NCBI GenBank assembly: GCA_963753075.1
Contig: CAVWAR010000002.1
Coordinates: 1,054,001-1,118,000 of the forward strand
DNA: 64,000 nt
Reading direction: 5' to 3'
From: Prado023 sp963753075
Lineage (GTDB): Bacteria; Actinomycetota; Actinomycetes; S36-B12; CAIYMF01
Part shown: positions 35,515 through 44,026 of the stretch, piece after piece
Position numbering within the stretch: the first letter of the stretch is position 1
How the letters are laid out: the number at the start of each line of letters is the position of its first letter
The notes under the pieces: model-generated
Told to the model about the DNA's origin: nothing
Database searches by the model: none
Seen by the model: the letters and a program-made list of their open reading frames with translations, nothing else
Program-made: the position numbers and the translations under genes

Positions 35515-36341
35515 TCAATCGGAAGGGCGGCCTGGTCGCCAACACTCTTGCCATCATCCTCTTCGTCGTCATGGTCTTCCCGGTCTACTGGATGATCATC
35601 TCCTCGTTCAAGCCCCGTGCGGACTTCTTCCTCGAGACCCCGAAGTTCCTGCCGATCCCAGCCACCTTGGACAACTACTACCGGGTGATCAACGACAAGG
35701 ACTTCTTCACCTACGCGAGGAACTCCCTGACAGTGACCGTGGTTGTGGTGATCCTGTCGATCCTTGTGGCCTTCATCGCCGCCACGGCGGTCGCCCGGTT
35801 CAACTTCAAGGGTCGCAAGGCGTACATCGTCATGCTGCTGGCCGTGCAGATGGTGCCGTTCGAGGCGCTGCTGATCTCCATGTTCGTGCTGCTGAACAAC
35901 GCCGGGCTGGTCAACCAGCTCACGGGTGTGATGGTCGCCTATCTCGCCTTCGTGCTGCCCTTCACGATCTGGACGCTGCGCGGGTTCATCGCCAACGTGC
36001 CCAAGGACCTCGAGGAGGCGGCCATGATCGACGGCTGCACCCAGGGACAGGCCTTCCGCAAGATCCTGTTCCCGTTGATCGCCCCGGGCCTGGTGTCGAC
36101 GTCGGTGTTCGCGTTCGTGCTGGCCTGGAACGAGTTCATCCTGGCCAACGTGATCCTGCTGGACCAGGCCAAGCAGACGTTGCCCGTGTGGTTGACCTCC
36201 TTCCAGGGCGGCCAGAAGGCGATCGACTGGGGTGGCCTGATGGCGGGGTCCGTGCTGTTCGCGATGCCCGTGATCATCTTCTTCGTCCTCGTGCAGGGCA
36301 AGATCCAGCGCGGCGCCCTCGAGGGCGGGGTCAAGGGGTAG
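35511..36341 (+). CDS. Sugar ABC transporter permease (MalG/UgpE type)
   Basis: 276-residue partner permease: KGGLVANTLAIILFVVMVFPVYWMIISSFK at the N-terminus is diagnostic of the MalG group, with the EAA loop EEAAMIDGCTQGQAFRKILFPLIAPG near 166-191. It overlaps the first permease by 4 bp. Its TAG stop (36339-36341) forms the first half of the -10 of the following GlmL-like gene. The ATPase is presumably a shared MsmK-type protein encoded elsewhere. Confidence 0.94.
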   Translation: MINRKGGLVANTLAIILFVVMVFPVYWMIISSFKPRADFFLETPKFLPIPATLDNYYRVINDKDFFTYARNSLTVTVVVVILSILVAFIAATAVARFNFKGRKAYIVMLLAVQMVPFEALLISMFVLLNNAGLVNQLTGVMVAYLAFVLPFTIWTLRGFIANVPKDLEEAAMIDGCTQGQAFRKILFPLIAPGLVSTSVFAFVLAWNEFILANVILLDQAKQTLPVWLTSFQGGQKAIDWGGLMAGSVLFAMPVIIFFVLVQGKIQRGALEGGVKG

Positions 36342-36344
36342 GTT
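36339..36344 (+). promoter_or_regulatory. -10 hexamer TAGGTT built on the permease stop codon
   Basis: TAGGTT ends 7 nt before ATG 36352; the first three bases are the permease stop codon. Confidence 0.5.
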
Positions 36345-36351
36345 CGCCCGC

Positions 36352-37800
36352 ATGCAGGAGCGTGCGGCGCCGCCGGCGGGCTCGCCCCCCGGCGGCGCCG
36401 TCGTCTGCGTGGACGTCGGGTCGACCTTCACGAAGGCGGCGGCCATCGGCCCCGACGGCGAGGTGCTGGCGATCGCGGCGCATCCGACGACATCTGCCAC
36501 CGACGTGCTCGAGGGCCTCGACCGGGCCGTTGCCCGGCTTGGGCTCGGGGTTGGGACCGGGACCGCGACCGTTCCCGACCAGTCCGTGGCGGTGTGCTCG
36601 TCGGCCGGCGGCGGGCTGCGGCTGGCGGTCGTGGGCCATGAGCGCGTCATCTCCGCCGAGGCGGGTCGCCGGGTGGCGTTGTCGGCAGGTGCGCGGGTGG
36701 TGGCCGTGTGCGCCGGACCCCTCGATGCGGCCGGGCACGGCTCGCTGGTGGAGTCGCGGCCCGATGTGCTCCTGGTCGTGGGCGGCACCGACGGTGGCAA
36801 CAGCGAGGTGCTGCTGCACAACGCCGGGATGCTCGGGCGCTGCGAGCTGTCGACTCCCGCGGTCGTGGCCGGCAACGCTGACGTTGCCTCCGAGGCCGCT
36901 GAGCTGTTGGCCGTCGGTGGGCGGGCCGTGATCGTCAGCGACAACGTGATCCCAAGGATCGGCGAGCTGCACCCGGGTCCCGCGCGTCGGGCGATCCGGG
37001 AGCTGTTCATCTCACACGTGATCGGTGGCAAGGGGCTGTCCCGGGGGCCGCGGTTCGCCGAGCTCGTGGTGTGCGCGACCCCGGACGCGGTGCTGGCCGG
37101 GATCGAGGTGGTCGCCGACGTGCTGGCCGATCGGCCCGGAGCCAGCGGGGACGTCATGGCGCTGGACATCGGCGGTGCCACGTCGGACGTCTACAGCGTG
37201 CTGAGTCCCGACGAAGATGCTCCCGACCAGGCGGTGGGGACGCTCTGGCACGGCCGTACGGTCGAGGGTGACCTCGGGATGCGCTGGAGTGCGCAGGGCG
37301 TGGTCGCGGCGGCCCGCGCGGAGCGGTTGTTGGGTGGTAGTGGTGGCAGCGGCGGGGGCGGCGAGATGGACGAGCCGGATCCGGCCGAGCGCCTGGCTGT
37401 CGCAGCGGACCACCGCCGGCAGGACGTTGGGTTCCTCCCGGCGACCACGGAGGAGGTAGCTGACGACCTCCAGCTCGCCCGACTTGCAGCGGTCATCTCC
37501 ACCCGGCGGCATGGTCGGCCCGGCGCCGACGGGGTCCGCGACCTGTCCCACGTCAGCCTGTTGATCGGGTCCGGCGGGGTCCTGCGGCATGCACAGCCGC
37601 AAGCCGCACAGGCCGCGCTTGCCGCGGTGCTCACCGACTACGCGGGCGGCTGGCGGCTGCCCGTGCGGGCGCGCGTACTGGTGGACCGCCAGTACCTGCT
37701 CGCACCGATCGGCCTGTTGGCCCTGACCGGGCGTCCAGAAGCCGCCAGGAACCTGGCCCGTGAGCTCGTTGCGCCTGGCTCCAGGCCGGCGGGTCCATAG
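36352..37800 (+). CDS. GlmL/MutL-type ASKHA protein (methylaspartate mutase accessory family)
   Basis: 482-residue actin-fold ATPase. Phosphate-1 loop VCVDVGSTFTKAAAI near 19-33, LVVGGTDGGNSEVLL, SDNVIPRIGELHPGPARRAI, phosphate-2 loop ALDIGGATSDVYSV near 268-281 and LIGSGGVLRHAQP near 405. The family includes GlmL, the proposed reactivase of B12-dependent glutamate mutase; it is unrelated to mismatch-repair MutL. No mutase subunit gene (glmS/glmE) is in the window. A Gly/Ser-rich insertion lies near residue 326. It is 10 bp after a sugar permease. Confidence 0.85.
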   Translation: MQERAAPPAGSPPGGAVVCVDVGSTFTKAAAIGPDGEVLAIAAHPTTSATDVLEGLDRAVARLGLGVGTGTATVPDQSVAVCSSAGGGLRLAVVGHERVISAEAGRRVALSAGARVVAVCAGPLDAAGHGSLVESRPDVLLVVGGTDGGNSEVLLHNAGMLGRCELSTPAVVAGNADVASEAAELLAVGGRAVIVSDNVIPRIGELHPGPARRAIRELFISHVIGGKGLSRGPRFAELVVCATPDAVLAGIEVVADVLADRPGASGDVMALDIGGATSDVYSVLSPDEDAPDQAVGTLWHGRTVEGDLGMRWSAQGVVAAARAERLLGGSGGSGGGGEMDEPDPAERLAVAADHRRQDVGFLPATTEEVADDLQLARLAAVISTRRHGRPGADGVRDLSHVSLLIGSGGVLRHAQPQAAQAALAAVLTDYAGGWRLPVRARVLVDRQYLLAPIGLLALTGRPEAARNLARELVAPGSRPAGP

Positions 37801-37858
37801 CCCCCACCCCTGGTCGTCGGGGCCGCCGCACCGTGGCCGCGGAACGGTGAATGCTGAT

Positions 37859-37900
37859 CCGTGCAGGTTCGCCACCGTCCATGGTCGGCAGCCTGCACGG
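37859..37900 (+). promoter_or_regulatory. Inverted repeat CCGTGCAGG-N24-CCTGCACGG
   Basis: Perfect 9-bp arms at 37859-37867 and 37892-37900. It lies after the GlmL-like gene and just upstream of a well-spaced Shine-Dalgarno and short ORF. It may be a terminator, an operator or part of a leader fold. Confidence 0.45.
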
Positions 37901-37919
37901 TTACGAGGAGGGGACGCGA

Positions 37920-37991
37920 ATGAGAGGGTCGGCTGTCCAGGTCAACTACGCAGCGTCTGCCTACCCCCGTCCGAGAGCACACTCTGGGTAA
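37920..37991 (+). CDS. Possible 23-residue leader ORF
   Basis: ATG 37920 follows GAGGAGGGG (37905-37913) at 6 nt, one of the best Shine-Dalgarno matches in the window, and reads 23 codons to TAA 37989. The peptide (MRGSAVQVNYAASAYPRPRA and so on) has no recognisable feature and no run of one amino acid that would suggest attenuation. It lies between the GlmL-like gene and the large secreted protein. It may be chance. Confidence 0.3.
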   Translation: MRGSAVQVNYAASAYPRPRAHSG

Positions 37992-38001
37992 GGTGCCCCA
38001 C

Positions 38002-38007
38002 TATCGT
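38002..38007 (+). promoter_or_regulatory. Possible -10 TATCGT before the secreted metzincin fusion
   Basis: TATCGT is 32 nt upstream of ATG 38040 and leaves room for the GGTGAGGA ribosome-binding site. Confidence 0.35.
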
Positions 38008-38039
38008 CGCCCGCAGGGCGACCGGCGGTGAGGAACGCG

Positions 38040-41000
38040 ATGCAGATCCACCCAATGCAGGCCCACGCGAGCGCAACGACCAAGTCTGGCCGTCGAAGGC
38101 CTGCAGTGGCGTTGGGGGTTGCCTGCAGCCTGGGCGCTGCGCTGCTCGTCGCACCTCCGAGCTCGGCTGCGGCTGCTGACGGCGACTCCGGGACCGAGAT
38201 GGTCAGCGTCGCCACCGGCGGCGTCCCAGCAGCCGGCACCAGCCACGGCGTCGACCTCTCCGGGGACGGGTCGATCGTGGCCTTCGGGTCAAACGCGGCG
38301 AATCTCGTTGCCGACGGGCCGACGGCGTTCAGCGTCTACGTCCGTGACCGGAATGCAGGCACAACCGAACTCGTCAGCGTCTCCGACGCAGGCGTCGCCG
38401 GGAACTCCACCAGCCTGCGACCCTCAATCTCGGCCGATGGGAACAGGGTCGCCTTCCACTCGCTCGCCTCGAACCTCGTTGCCGACGACAGCAACGGCAC
38501 TGCGGACGTCTTCGTCCATGACCGTGTGAGCGGTGACACGACGCTGATCAGCGCCTCGCTGGCAGGCTCGCCGGCCAATGGCCGCAGCCAGGACGCAGAG
38601 ATCTCGGCAGATGGTCAGTACGTCGTCTTCGAGTCCGTGGCCACCGACCTCACCGCCGACGTGGTCACCGGGACCGAGAACCACGTGTACCGGCGGCACA
38701 TCGACTCCGGTGAGACACGGTTGATCAGTCAGTCCAGCGCAGGGGTGCCCGCGGACCGTGGGGGGGACAGCGCCTCGGTGAGCCGCGATGGACGGTACGT
38801 CGCCTTCCGCACCTTCTCCTACGACCTTGAGAGTCCCTCCGCGCCGTTCGCCAACATCTACGTCCGGGACACGCTCGATGAGCGCACGAGGCAGCTCGCC
38901 GGCTCGAGCAGCAACTCGGCCGGTGATCCGTCGTTCAGCGGGGATGGGCGTTTCGTGGCCTACCGCCACCAGAGCAACGCAATCCGGGTGGTCAATCGAT
39001 CCAGCGGCACCGCGTGGTGGATCGATGTGGGCGACGTCGCCATGATGCGTCTGAGCCATGACGGCCGCCACCTCGCCTACTACACGGGTAGCCGTTCCGG
39101 CGGACGGGTCTACATCTGGGACCGACTCACAGAGCAGCGCGCCGACGTCATGCTGGCTGATGACGGCACGCCGATCCCTGTCGGTGCCAACAACTCCACG
39201 ATCTTCGGGCCTCCGGGGGTCAGCGACGACGGGCGGATCGTCGGGTTCTGGACAGCAGACCCCTTCGACCCCGCCGACAATGACACCTTCGAGGATGTCT
39301 TCGTCCGCGATCGTGGCGACCTGCTCGGGCCGGCGGTCAGCGAGCCGGTCGTCATCTCCGACGAGCTGCTCGCCGGGGAGCCGGTCACGATCACGACAAC
39401 CGCCGATGACTCCGGGCGCGGCGATGCCGTGGTGGCCGGCGCGGAACTCTCCGTCGATGGCGGCGACTGGACATCGACGGAGGCCGTTGATGGAGCCTTC
39501 GACGAGGTCGAGGAGCCAGTCACGGCGACCCTGGACGACCTCAGGACGGGTCCCCACGAGGTGTGCGTACGCGCCACCGACGGCCGGGGTAACACCACTG
39601 CGCAGCCGAGCTGTACCTCGTTCGTGCTCACGTCAAGCGCCTACCCGCTGGCGGTGACGGTGATGCGGGTCGCCACCGAACCTGCGCTTGCCCCGCCCGA
39701 TCCGTTGGCGAGCGACCGCAAGCTCTACGCCCGGATCTGGGCAGTGCCGGGCGATGGGTCGCTTCCGAATGCCGGCGACTGGGACTACGACACACGGGCC
39801 GACTCCGATGCGAACTCCTTCCGGTACCGTGCGGGAGAGATCGAGCCGTTCGGGACCCACGGGGAGACGATCACCACCGGGGGCGGTACGGCAATCGTCC
39901 GGATCGAGGCGGGGCTGAGCGGGCCAGGCGGCAGGCTCATCGATCTCAATCCGCGCGCGTCGGACACCGGCCTGGTCCTGACCGTCGACCTCGAGACCGG
40001 CGAGTGGTCGAACCTCGACGGACTGGCGCCCTACCCGGTGTCGTGCGTGTCTTCCCCGTCGAACCGCGACTCCGACACGATCCCCGGCGAGTTGTGCTTC
40101 GGAATCTCGACGATGTCGACCAGTGGCGACATGGACGGCGACGGCCTGCTCGACCTGTGGGAGTCGATCGGCGTCAACACCGACCAGGACCCGGCCATCG
40201 AGCTCAACCTCCCGGGCTGGGGCGCCACCCCCGACCACAAGGACCTCTTCGTGGAGTACGACGTCGAGGACGATGCCTTGTGGGACAGCGACTCGCAGGC
40301 CGGCCTCATCGCCGTCGAGGAGGCGTTCGCACGAGCGCCCGTCGACGCCGGCGGCGTACCGAACCCCGACGGCAGGCCGGGGATCCGACTGCACATCGAT
40401 GCCCCCCCGGTGCTGAACCCGAACGGACAACCGAACGCGAACAGCGCGGAGCTCGACCTCGACGGAGCCAACAACGGCAACCGGATGTCGACCGGTGAGA
40501 TCTGTGGGGTGAGGGGCGGGTTCCTCGACCCCAACGACGACGAGTTCTACAAGGCGAAGCGGGACAACTTCGACCGGGACCGTCGCTGGGTCTTCCGCTA
40601 CGGGGTCAAGGAATCCGACGACGGCGGCTGCGACTCGGGTGGCCAGGCCGAGATCGGTGGCAACGACTTCGTCGTGCTCAACGGGGACTCGAGCACGAGC
40701 CGGGAAGATGCCTCGGGACAGAGCTTCAGCTGGCCGGGTGGCGAGACATTCATGCACGAGCTCGGACACACGCTGGGGCTTCGCCACGGCGGATTCCAGA
40801 ACCGGAAGTTCAAGCCGAACTACGTCAGCCTCATGAACTACACCTACTCGTTCGGGCTGCGCCTGGCTTCGAGCCCGACCGGCTTCCTGGACTTCTCCCC
40901 GGCCCTCCCACCTCCGACGTCCGGCAGCCTCGACGTGCCCAGTGGCCCCCGACCGCCGCTTCTCCCCCCGATCAACGAGGCCAGCCCGCCACAGAACGAG

Positions 41001-42227
41001 GTGCTCGGCGCCGGGCGGGACCACGAGATTTGGTACGCCGCGCTCGACTGCCGGTTCGTCGCCATCCCGGTCGCTTCCCCCTTCGTCCTCCAGCCGGGCC
41101 TGCCGCTCGCAGGCATTCCGCATCCGGGACTCGACGGCGACCCCAGCGAACTTCCCAGTTCGTGCGTCCAGCAGAAGCTGTCCCCCGGTCCTACCACCCA
41201 GGTCCACGCCGATCATGATGACTGGTCGGCGATCGCCCTGTCGTTCCACCAGTCCGGGTACTCCGGCGACGGAGCCGTCGATCCGTCCGACGACGAGGAC
41301 CTGCCAACCGACGAGGAGATCACCAGGTTGAGAGCTGCGTCAGTCGCGACCGACCTCACTGTCGAGTCCCCCACGCAGGTCGAGGCCGTTGCCGGGGAGC
41401 AGTTCACCATCGAGGCCACTGTCAGCAACCTCGGTACCGTCAGCGCGCACTCAGCCGTGCTGACCAGCGAACCCGGCGCCGGGGTCGTGGCGCAGCCATC
41501 CGACACCTGCACCCCCGACGCCGAGAGGTGCACCATCGCGGATGGACCCCTTCTGGCCGGGACGAGCCGAACCCTGACGCTGCCCTTCGTGGCTCAGGCG
41601 CCGGGTCGCTATGAGATCGCGCTCGCCGTCGCGGGTGGCTTCGACGACAACCTCGAGGACAACCGAGTGACGGCGCTGGTGACGGTGACCGACGCCGGCG
41701 ACCCCACCCCGACCGGCGAGCCGAGCCCGAGCGCGGACCCCACCCCGAGCGCGGACCCCACCCCGAGCGCGGACCCCACCCCGAGCGCGGACCCCACCCC
41801 GAGCGCGGACCCCACCCCGAGCGCGGACCCCACCCCGAGCGCAGCGACCGATGCGGACCAGGGGGAGTCGACTACACCGCCGCCGGCTCCGGTGACCACC
41901 ACGAAGGTCGTGAAGACCTACTTCCGTCTCTACTCCAGGAAGTTGACCAAGGTCCAGAAGCGCAAGCTTCGCAGGGCGGTCTCCGCTATCACAGAGGATG
42001 CCCAGGTGGCGGTCAAGGCCCGCGGGATGGTGCGCGCCGAGGGAGCGACCAAGGCTGATCGGAAGCGTGCGAAGCGGCGTGCCAAGGCGGTCAGGGCGTA
42101 CTTGAAGACCCGAGGCGTGCCCGGTAGCGCAATCAGCGTGAACAACAAGGGTCGGACCCGATCCCAATCCGCCAAGGCCCGACGCGTCAACGTCAGGTTC
42201 ACCTACACCACGAATACCGCCGGCTGA
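38040..42227 (+). CDS. Large secreted protein: PD40-type propeller, metzincin-like zinc site, CARDB-like domain, PSADPT repeat, OmpA-like C-terminus
   Basis: 1,395 residues. A signal peptide (basic TKSGRRRP, hydrophobic AVALGVACSLGAALLVA, then PPSSAAAA) is followed by six to eight PD40/WD-like units (about 45-430, recurring ISADG..VAF..NLVAD.S..VFVHDR), an Ig-like segment, an Asp-rich DMDGDGLLDLWE, the zinc motif HELGHTLGLRHGG with first His at 906 and the Met-turn SLMNY (Met 932), a CARDB-like beta domain (about 1105-1215), the PSADPT repeat, and an OmpA-like domain (about 1285-1395). ATG 38040 has GGTGAGGA upstream; GTG 38028 is the alternative. An ordinary peptidase or envelope adhesin role is inferred only. 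Confidence 0.8.
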   Translation: MQIHPMQAHASATTKSGRRRPAVALGVACSLGAALLVAPPSSAAAADGDSGTEMVSVATGGVPAAGTSHGVDLSGDGSIVAFGSNAANLVADGPTAFSVYVRDRNAGTTELVSVSDAGVAGNSTSLRPSISADGNRVAFHSLASNLVADDSNGTADVFVHDRVSGDTTLISASLAGSPANGRSQDAEISADGQYVVFESVATDLTADVVTGTENHVYRRHIDSGETRLISQSSAGVPADRGGDSASVSRDGRYVAFRTFSYDLESPSAPFANIYVRDTLDERTRQLAGSSSNSAGDPSFSGDGRFVAYRHQSNAIRVVNRSSGTAWWIDVGDVAMMRLSHDGRHLAYYTGSRSGGRVYIWDRLTEQRADVMLADDGTPIPVGANNSTIFGPPGVSDDGRIVGFWTADPFDPADNDTFEDVFVRDRGDLLGPAVSEPVVISDELLAGEPVTITTTADDSGRGDAVVAGAELSVDGGDWTSTEAVDGAFDEVEEPVTATLDDLRTGPHEVCVRATDGRGNTTAQPSCTSFVLTSSAYPLAVTVMRVATEPALAPPDPLASDRKLYARIWAVPGDGSLPNAGDWDYDTRADSDANSFRYRAGEIEPFGTHGETITTGGGTAIVRIEAGLSGPGGRLIDLNPRASDTGLVLTVDLETGEWSNLDGLAPYPVSCVSSPSNRDSDTIPGELCFGISTMSTSGDMDGDGLLDLWESIGVNTDQDPAIELNLPGWGATPDHKDLFVEYDVEDDALWDSDSQAGLIAVEEAFARAPVDAGGVPNPDGRPGIRLHIDAPPVLNPNGQPNANSAELDLDGANNGNRMSTGEICGVRGGFLDPNDDEFYKAKRDNFDRDRRWVFRYGVKESDDGGCDSGGQAEIGGNDFVVLNGDSSTSREDASGQSFSWPGGETFMHELGHTLGLRHGGFQNRKFKPNYVSLMNYTYSFGLRLASSPTGFLDFSPALPPPTSGSLDVPSGPRPPLLPPINEASPPQNEVLGAGRDHEIWYAALDCRFVAIPVASPFVLQPGLPLAGIPHPGLDGDPSELPSSCVQQKLSPGPTTQVHADHDDWSAIALSFHQSGYSGDGAVDPSDDEDLPTDEEITRLRAASVATDLTVESPTQVEAVAGEQFTIEATVSNLGTVSAHSAVLTSEPGAGVVAQPSDTCTPDAERCTIADGPLLAGTSRTLTLPFVAQAPGRYEIALAVAGGFDDNLEDNRVTALVTVTDAGDPTPTGEPSPSADPTPSADPTPSADPTPSADPTPSADPTPSADPTPSAATDADQGESTTPPPAPVTTTKVVKTYFRLYSRKLTKVQKRKLRRAVSAITEDAQVAVKARGMVRAEGATKADRKRAKRRAKAVRAYLKTRGVPGSAISVNNKGRTRSQSAKARRVNVRFTYTTNTAG
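41727..41834 (+). repeat. Six perfect 18-bp tandem repeats encoding PSADPT
   Basis: Six identical 18-bp units plus a partial seventh (41835-41843) code a Pro/Ser/Asp/Thr linker between the CARDB-like and OmpA-like domains. Perfect identity implies recent expansion or ongoing slippage. Confidence 0.97.
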
Positions 42228-42260
42228 TTCGGTCGCAGGATCAGGGTGGCCGGCGCCCGC

Positions 42261-42971
42261 TCAGGGCAGGCACCAGTCGATCGGGTCGGCGCCCTGGGCG
42301 GCCAGGGCGGCGTTGGCGCGGCTGAACGGGCGCGAGCCGAAGAAGCCGCGGTCGGCTGACATCGGGCTGGGGTGGGCTGAGGCGAGGGCGGGCAGCGGGC
42401 CCAGCATCGGGGCCAGGCTCTGTGCGTCCCGCCCCCACAGGATCGCGACCAGCGGTCCGCCGCGGGCGACCAACGCGCGGATGGCGGCCTCGGTCACCTC
42501 CTCCCAGCCCTTGCCCCGGTGTGAGCCCGAGGACCCGGGTGTGACCGTCAGGACCCTGTTGAGCAGCAGCACGCCCTGGTCGGCCCAGGGCGTCAGGTCA
42601 CCGGAGCCGGGTTGCGGGCAACCGAGGTCCTGGTTCAGCTCGCGGTAGATGTTCATCAGGCTGCGCGGGATCGGCCGAACGTCCGGGGCCACGGAGAACG
42701 ACAACCCGACAGCGTGGCCCGGCGTGGGGTAGGGGTCCTGGCCCACGATGAGAACCCGGACGTCGGCCATCGGCCGGCCGAACGCCCGCAGGACCCGGTC
42801 GCCCGCGGGCAGGTAGCTGCGCCCGGCTGCCAGCTCCGAACGGAGGAAGTCGCCCATGGCGGTGATCTGGCCGGCCTGCGGCGCAAGGGCGGCCGCCCAG
42901 TCAGCGGCCACCAGGTCGGCCAGTGGGCGGCGCGGCGCGGGGTGGGCCTGGCCAGGGGGGTGGTCGGTCAC
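42261..42971 (-). CDS. ung: Uracil-DNA glycosylase, family 1
   Basis: Removes uracil from DNA; 236 residues. The water-activating loop GQDPYPTPGHAVGLSFS (catalytic Asp), the LLLNRVLTVTP uracil-binding Asn, and the leucine/minor-groove loop ASAHPSPMSADRGFFGSRPFS (catalytic His) are all present. GTG 42971 follows TAGTCT at 7 nt. The gene ends 33 bp from the end of the opposing metzincin fusion. Confidence 0.97.
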   Translation of the reverse strand: MTDHPPGQAHPAPRRPLADLVAADWAAALAPQAGQITAMGDFLRSELAAGRSYLPAGDRVLRAFGRPMADVRVLIVGQDPYPTPGHAVGLSFSVAPDVRPIPRSLMNIYRELNQDLGCPQPGSGDLTPWADQGVLLLNRVLTVTPGSSGSHRGKGWEEVTEAAIRALVARGGPLVAILWGRDAQSLAPMLGPLPALASAHPSPMSADRGFFGSRPFSRANAALAAQGADPIDWCLP

Positions 42972-42978
42972 GCCCGAG

Positions 42979-42984
42979 AGACTA
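42979..42984 (-). promoter_or_regulatory. -10 hexamer TAGTCT, leaderless spacing to ung
   Basis: On the minus strand TAGTCT ends 7 nt before GTG 42971. Confidence 0.55.
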
Positions 42985-43053
42985 GCCGGGAGCCATGGGC
43001 GCGGGAGCACGGGAGCGAGCAGCCGGGCTGACTGGCTGGTTCCGCGGACCGGC

Positions 43054-44001
43054 TCAGGTCCGGTTCTGGTAGCTCGCCAGATAGGCGGCCTTGCGGGCGC
43101 GCATGATCTCGCCCAGCGGACGGTGATCGGCCAGCGCCATCCAGGGGTCGAAGTGATCGTGGTCCACGGTGTCGGGGTCCTCGTTGTGCGACAGCTCGAG
43201 GAACCCGACCGTGAGCCTCGGGCTGTCCCACTCCCGCCGCCCGTCCTCGATCGGCGTGGACTCGGGGTCCGTGTAGAACTGGGCCTGGATGGCCCAGCGC
43301 AGCGGTCCCCTGGCGACCCGGCCACGGATGTCGGCCCCCCAGTCGCGCCAGGCGAGCACGTCGCGTGTGGCGTGCAGAGGGGTGGCATGGACGTGCGCGG
43401 CGTACGGGCCCCAGGCGACCGGGGCGCAGCTGTGGAACTCCGATGTCGCGTATCCGCTGAATGGCCGGGCCAGGTCGGCGGCCTGCCGTGCCATCTCCAG
43501 CGGGCCGCGCACCGGTCCGTGCTTGCTGACGAGGAGGTCCAGCACTGCCCGCTGCCCGCGCGGAGCCGCCGCCACGAGCTCGGCGAATTCGCGGGAGTCC
43601 CGGAAGCCGAATGTGGGACGGTTGATCAGCAGGAAGTCCTGGCGGTCCGTCTGGCCGCCGAGGGCACCCGGTGCCGCCAGCCCGCGAACGGACAGCGCGA
43701 ATCCCCTGATGTCCGGCACCTGGTCGGCCTGTGCGGTCACCGAACCGTTGGACATCCGGACCAGCGCATCGAACTCGCCGGCCTTGGCGAACAACCCCTG
43801 GGCCGCATGCTCCGGCAGTCCGGCAGGCACCGTCAGCGTTCCGGAGAGCGCCGCGATCTGCTTGCGGTGGAAGGCCCTTCCGGGCCCCTTCTTGGCGCTG
43901 ACGCGGCTCTGCAGGCCCACGATGCGCTCGGTGAACGCTGCGTGCCGATCGGGTTCGTCGTCGCCGATCTCCTCGGTCCAGTTCGTGCTCGGCGATCCCA
44001 T
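43054..44001 (-). CDS. Catalase-fold heme protein, short form
   Basis: 315 residues. The catalase-core pattern is present but reduced: KGPGRAFHRKQ (in the position of the N-terminal catalytic-His region), LVRMSNGS, PDIRGFALSVRG, QDFLLINRPTFGFRD, and C-terminal IQAQFYTDPESTPIEDGRREWDSP where proximal-Tyr-type RLFSY motifs of true catalases are not seen. It is much shorter than monofunctional catalases and belongs with catalase-like or allene-oxide-synthase-like proteins of uncertain activity. It lies 25 bp behind the MFS gene on the same strand. Confidence 0.75.
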   Translation of the reverse strand: MGSPSTNWTEEIGDDEPDRHAAFTERIVGLQSRVSAKKGPGRAFHRKQIAALSGTLTVPAGLPEHAAQGLFAKAGEFDALVRMSNGSVTAQADQVPDIRGFALSVRGLAAPGALGGQTDRQDFLLINRPTFGFRDSREFAELVAAAPRGQRAVLDLLVSKHGPVRGPLEMARQAADLARPFSGYATSEFHSCAPVAWGPYAAHVHATPLHATRDVLAWRDWGADIRGRVARGPLRWAIQAQFYTDPESTPIEDGRREWDSPRLTVGFLELSHNEDPDTVDHDHFDPWMALADHRPLGEIMRARKAAYLASYQNRT

Positions 44002-44026
44002 AGGCTCAGTGTGGCGTCCTGGGTCG

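Noticed and set aside
36352..37800. MutL as DNA mismatch repair
   Set aside because: The protein has ASKHA phosphate loops and GlmL-type motifs, not the GHKL ATPase motifs of mismatch-repair MutL.
41727..41834. Repeat array considered as CRISPR
   Set aside because: Units are contiguous 18-mers without spacers, coding in frame inside a gene, with no cas gene nearby.
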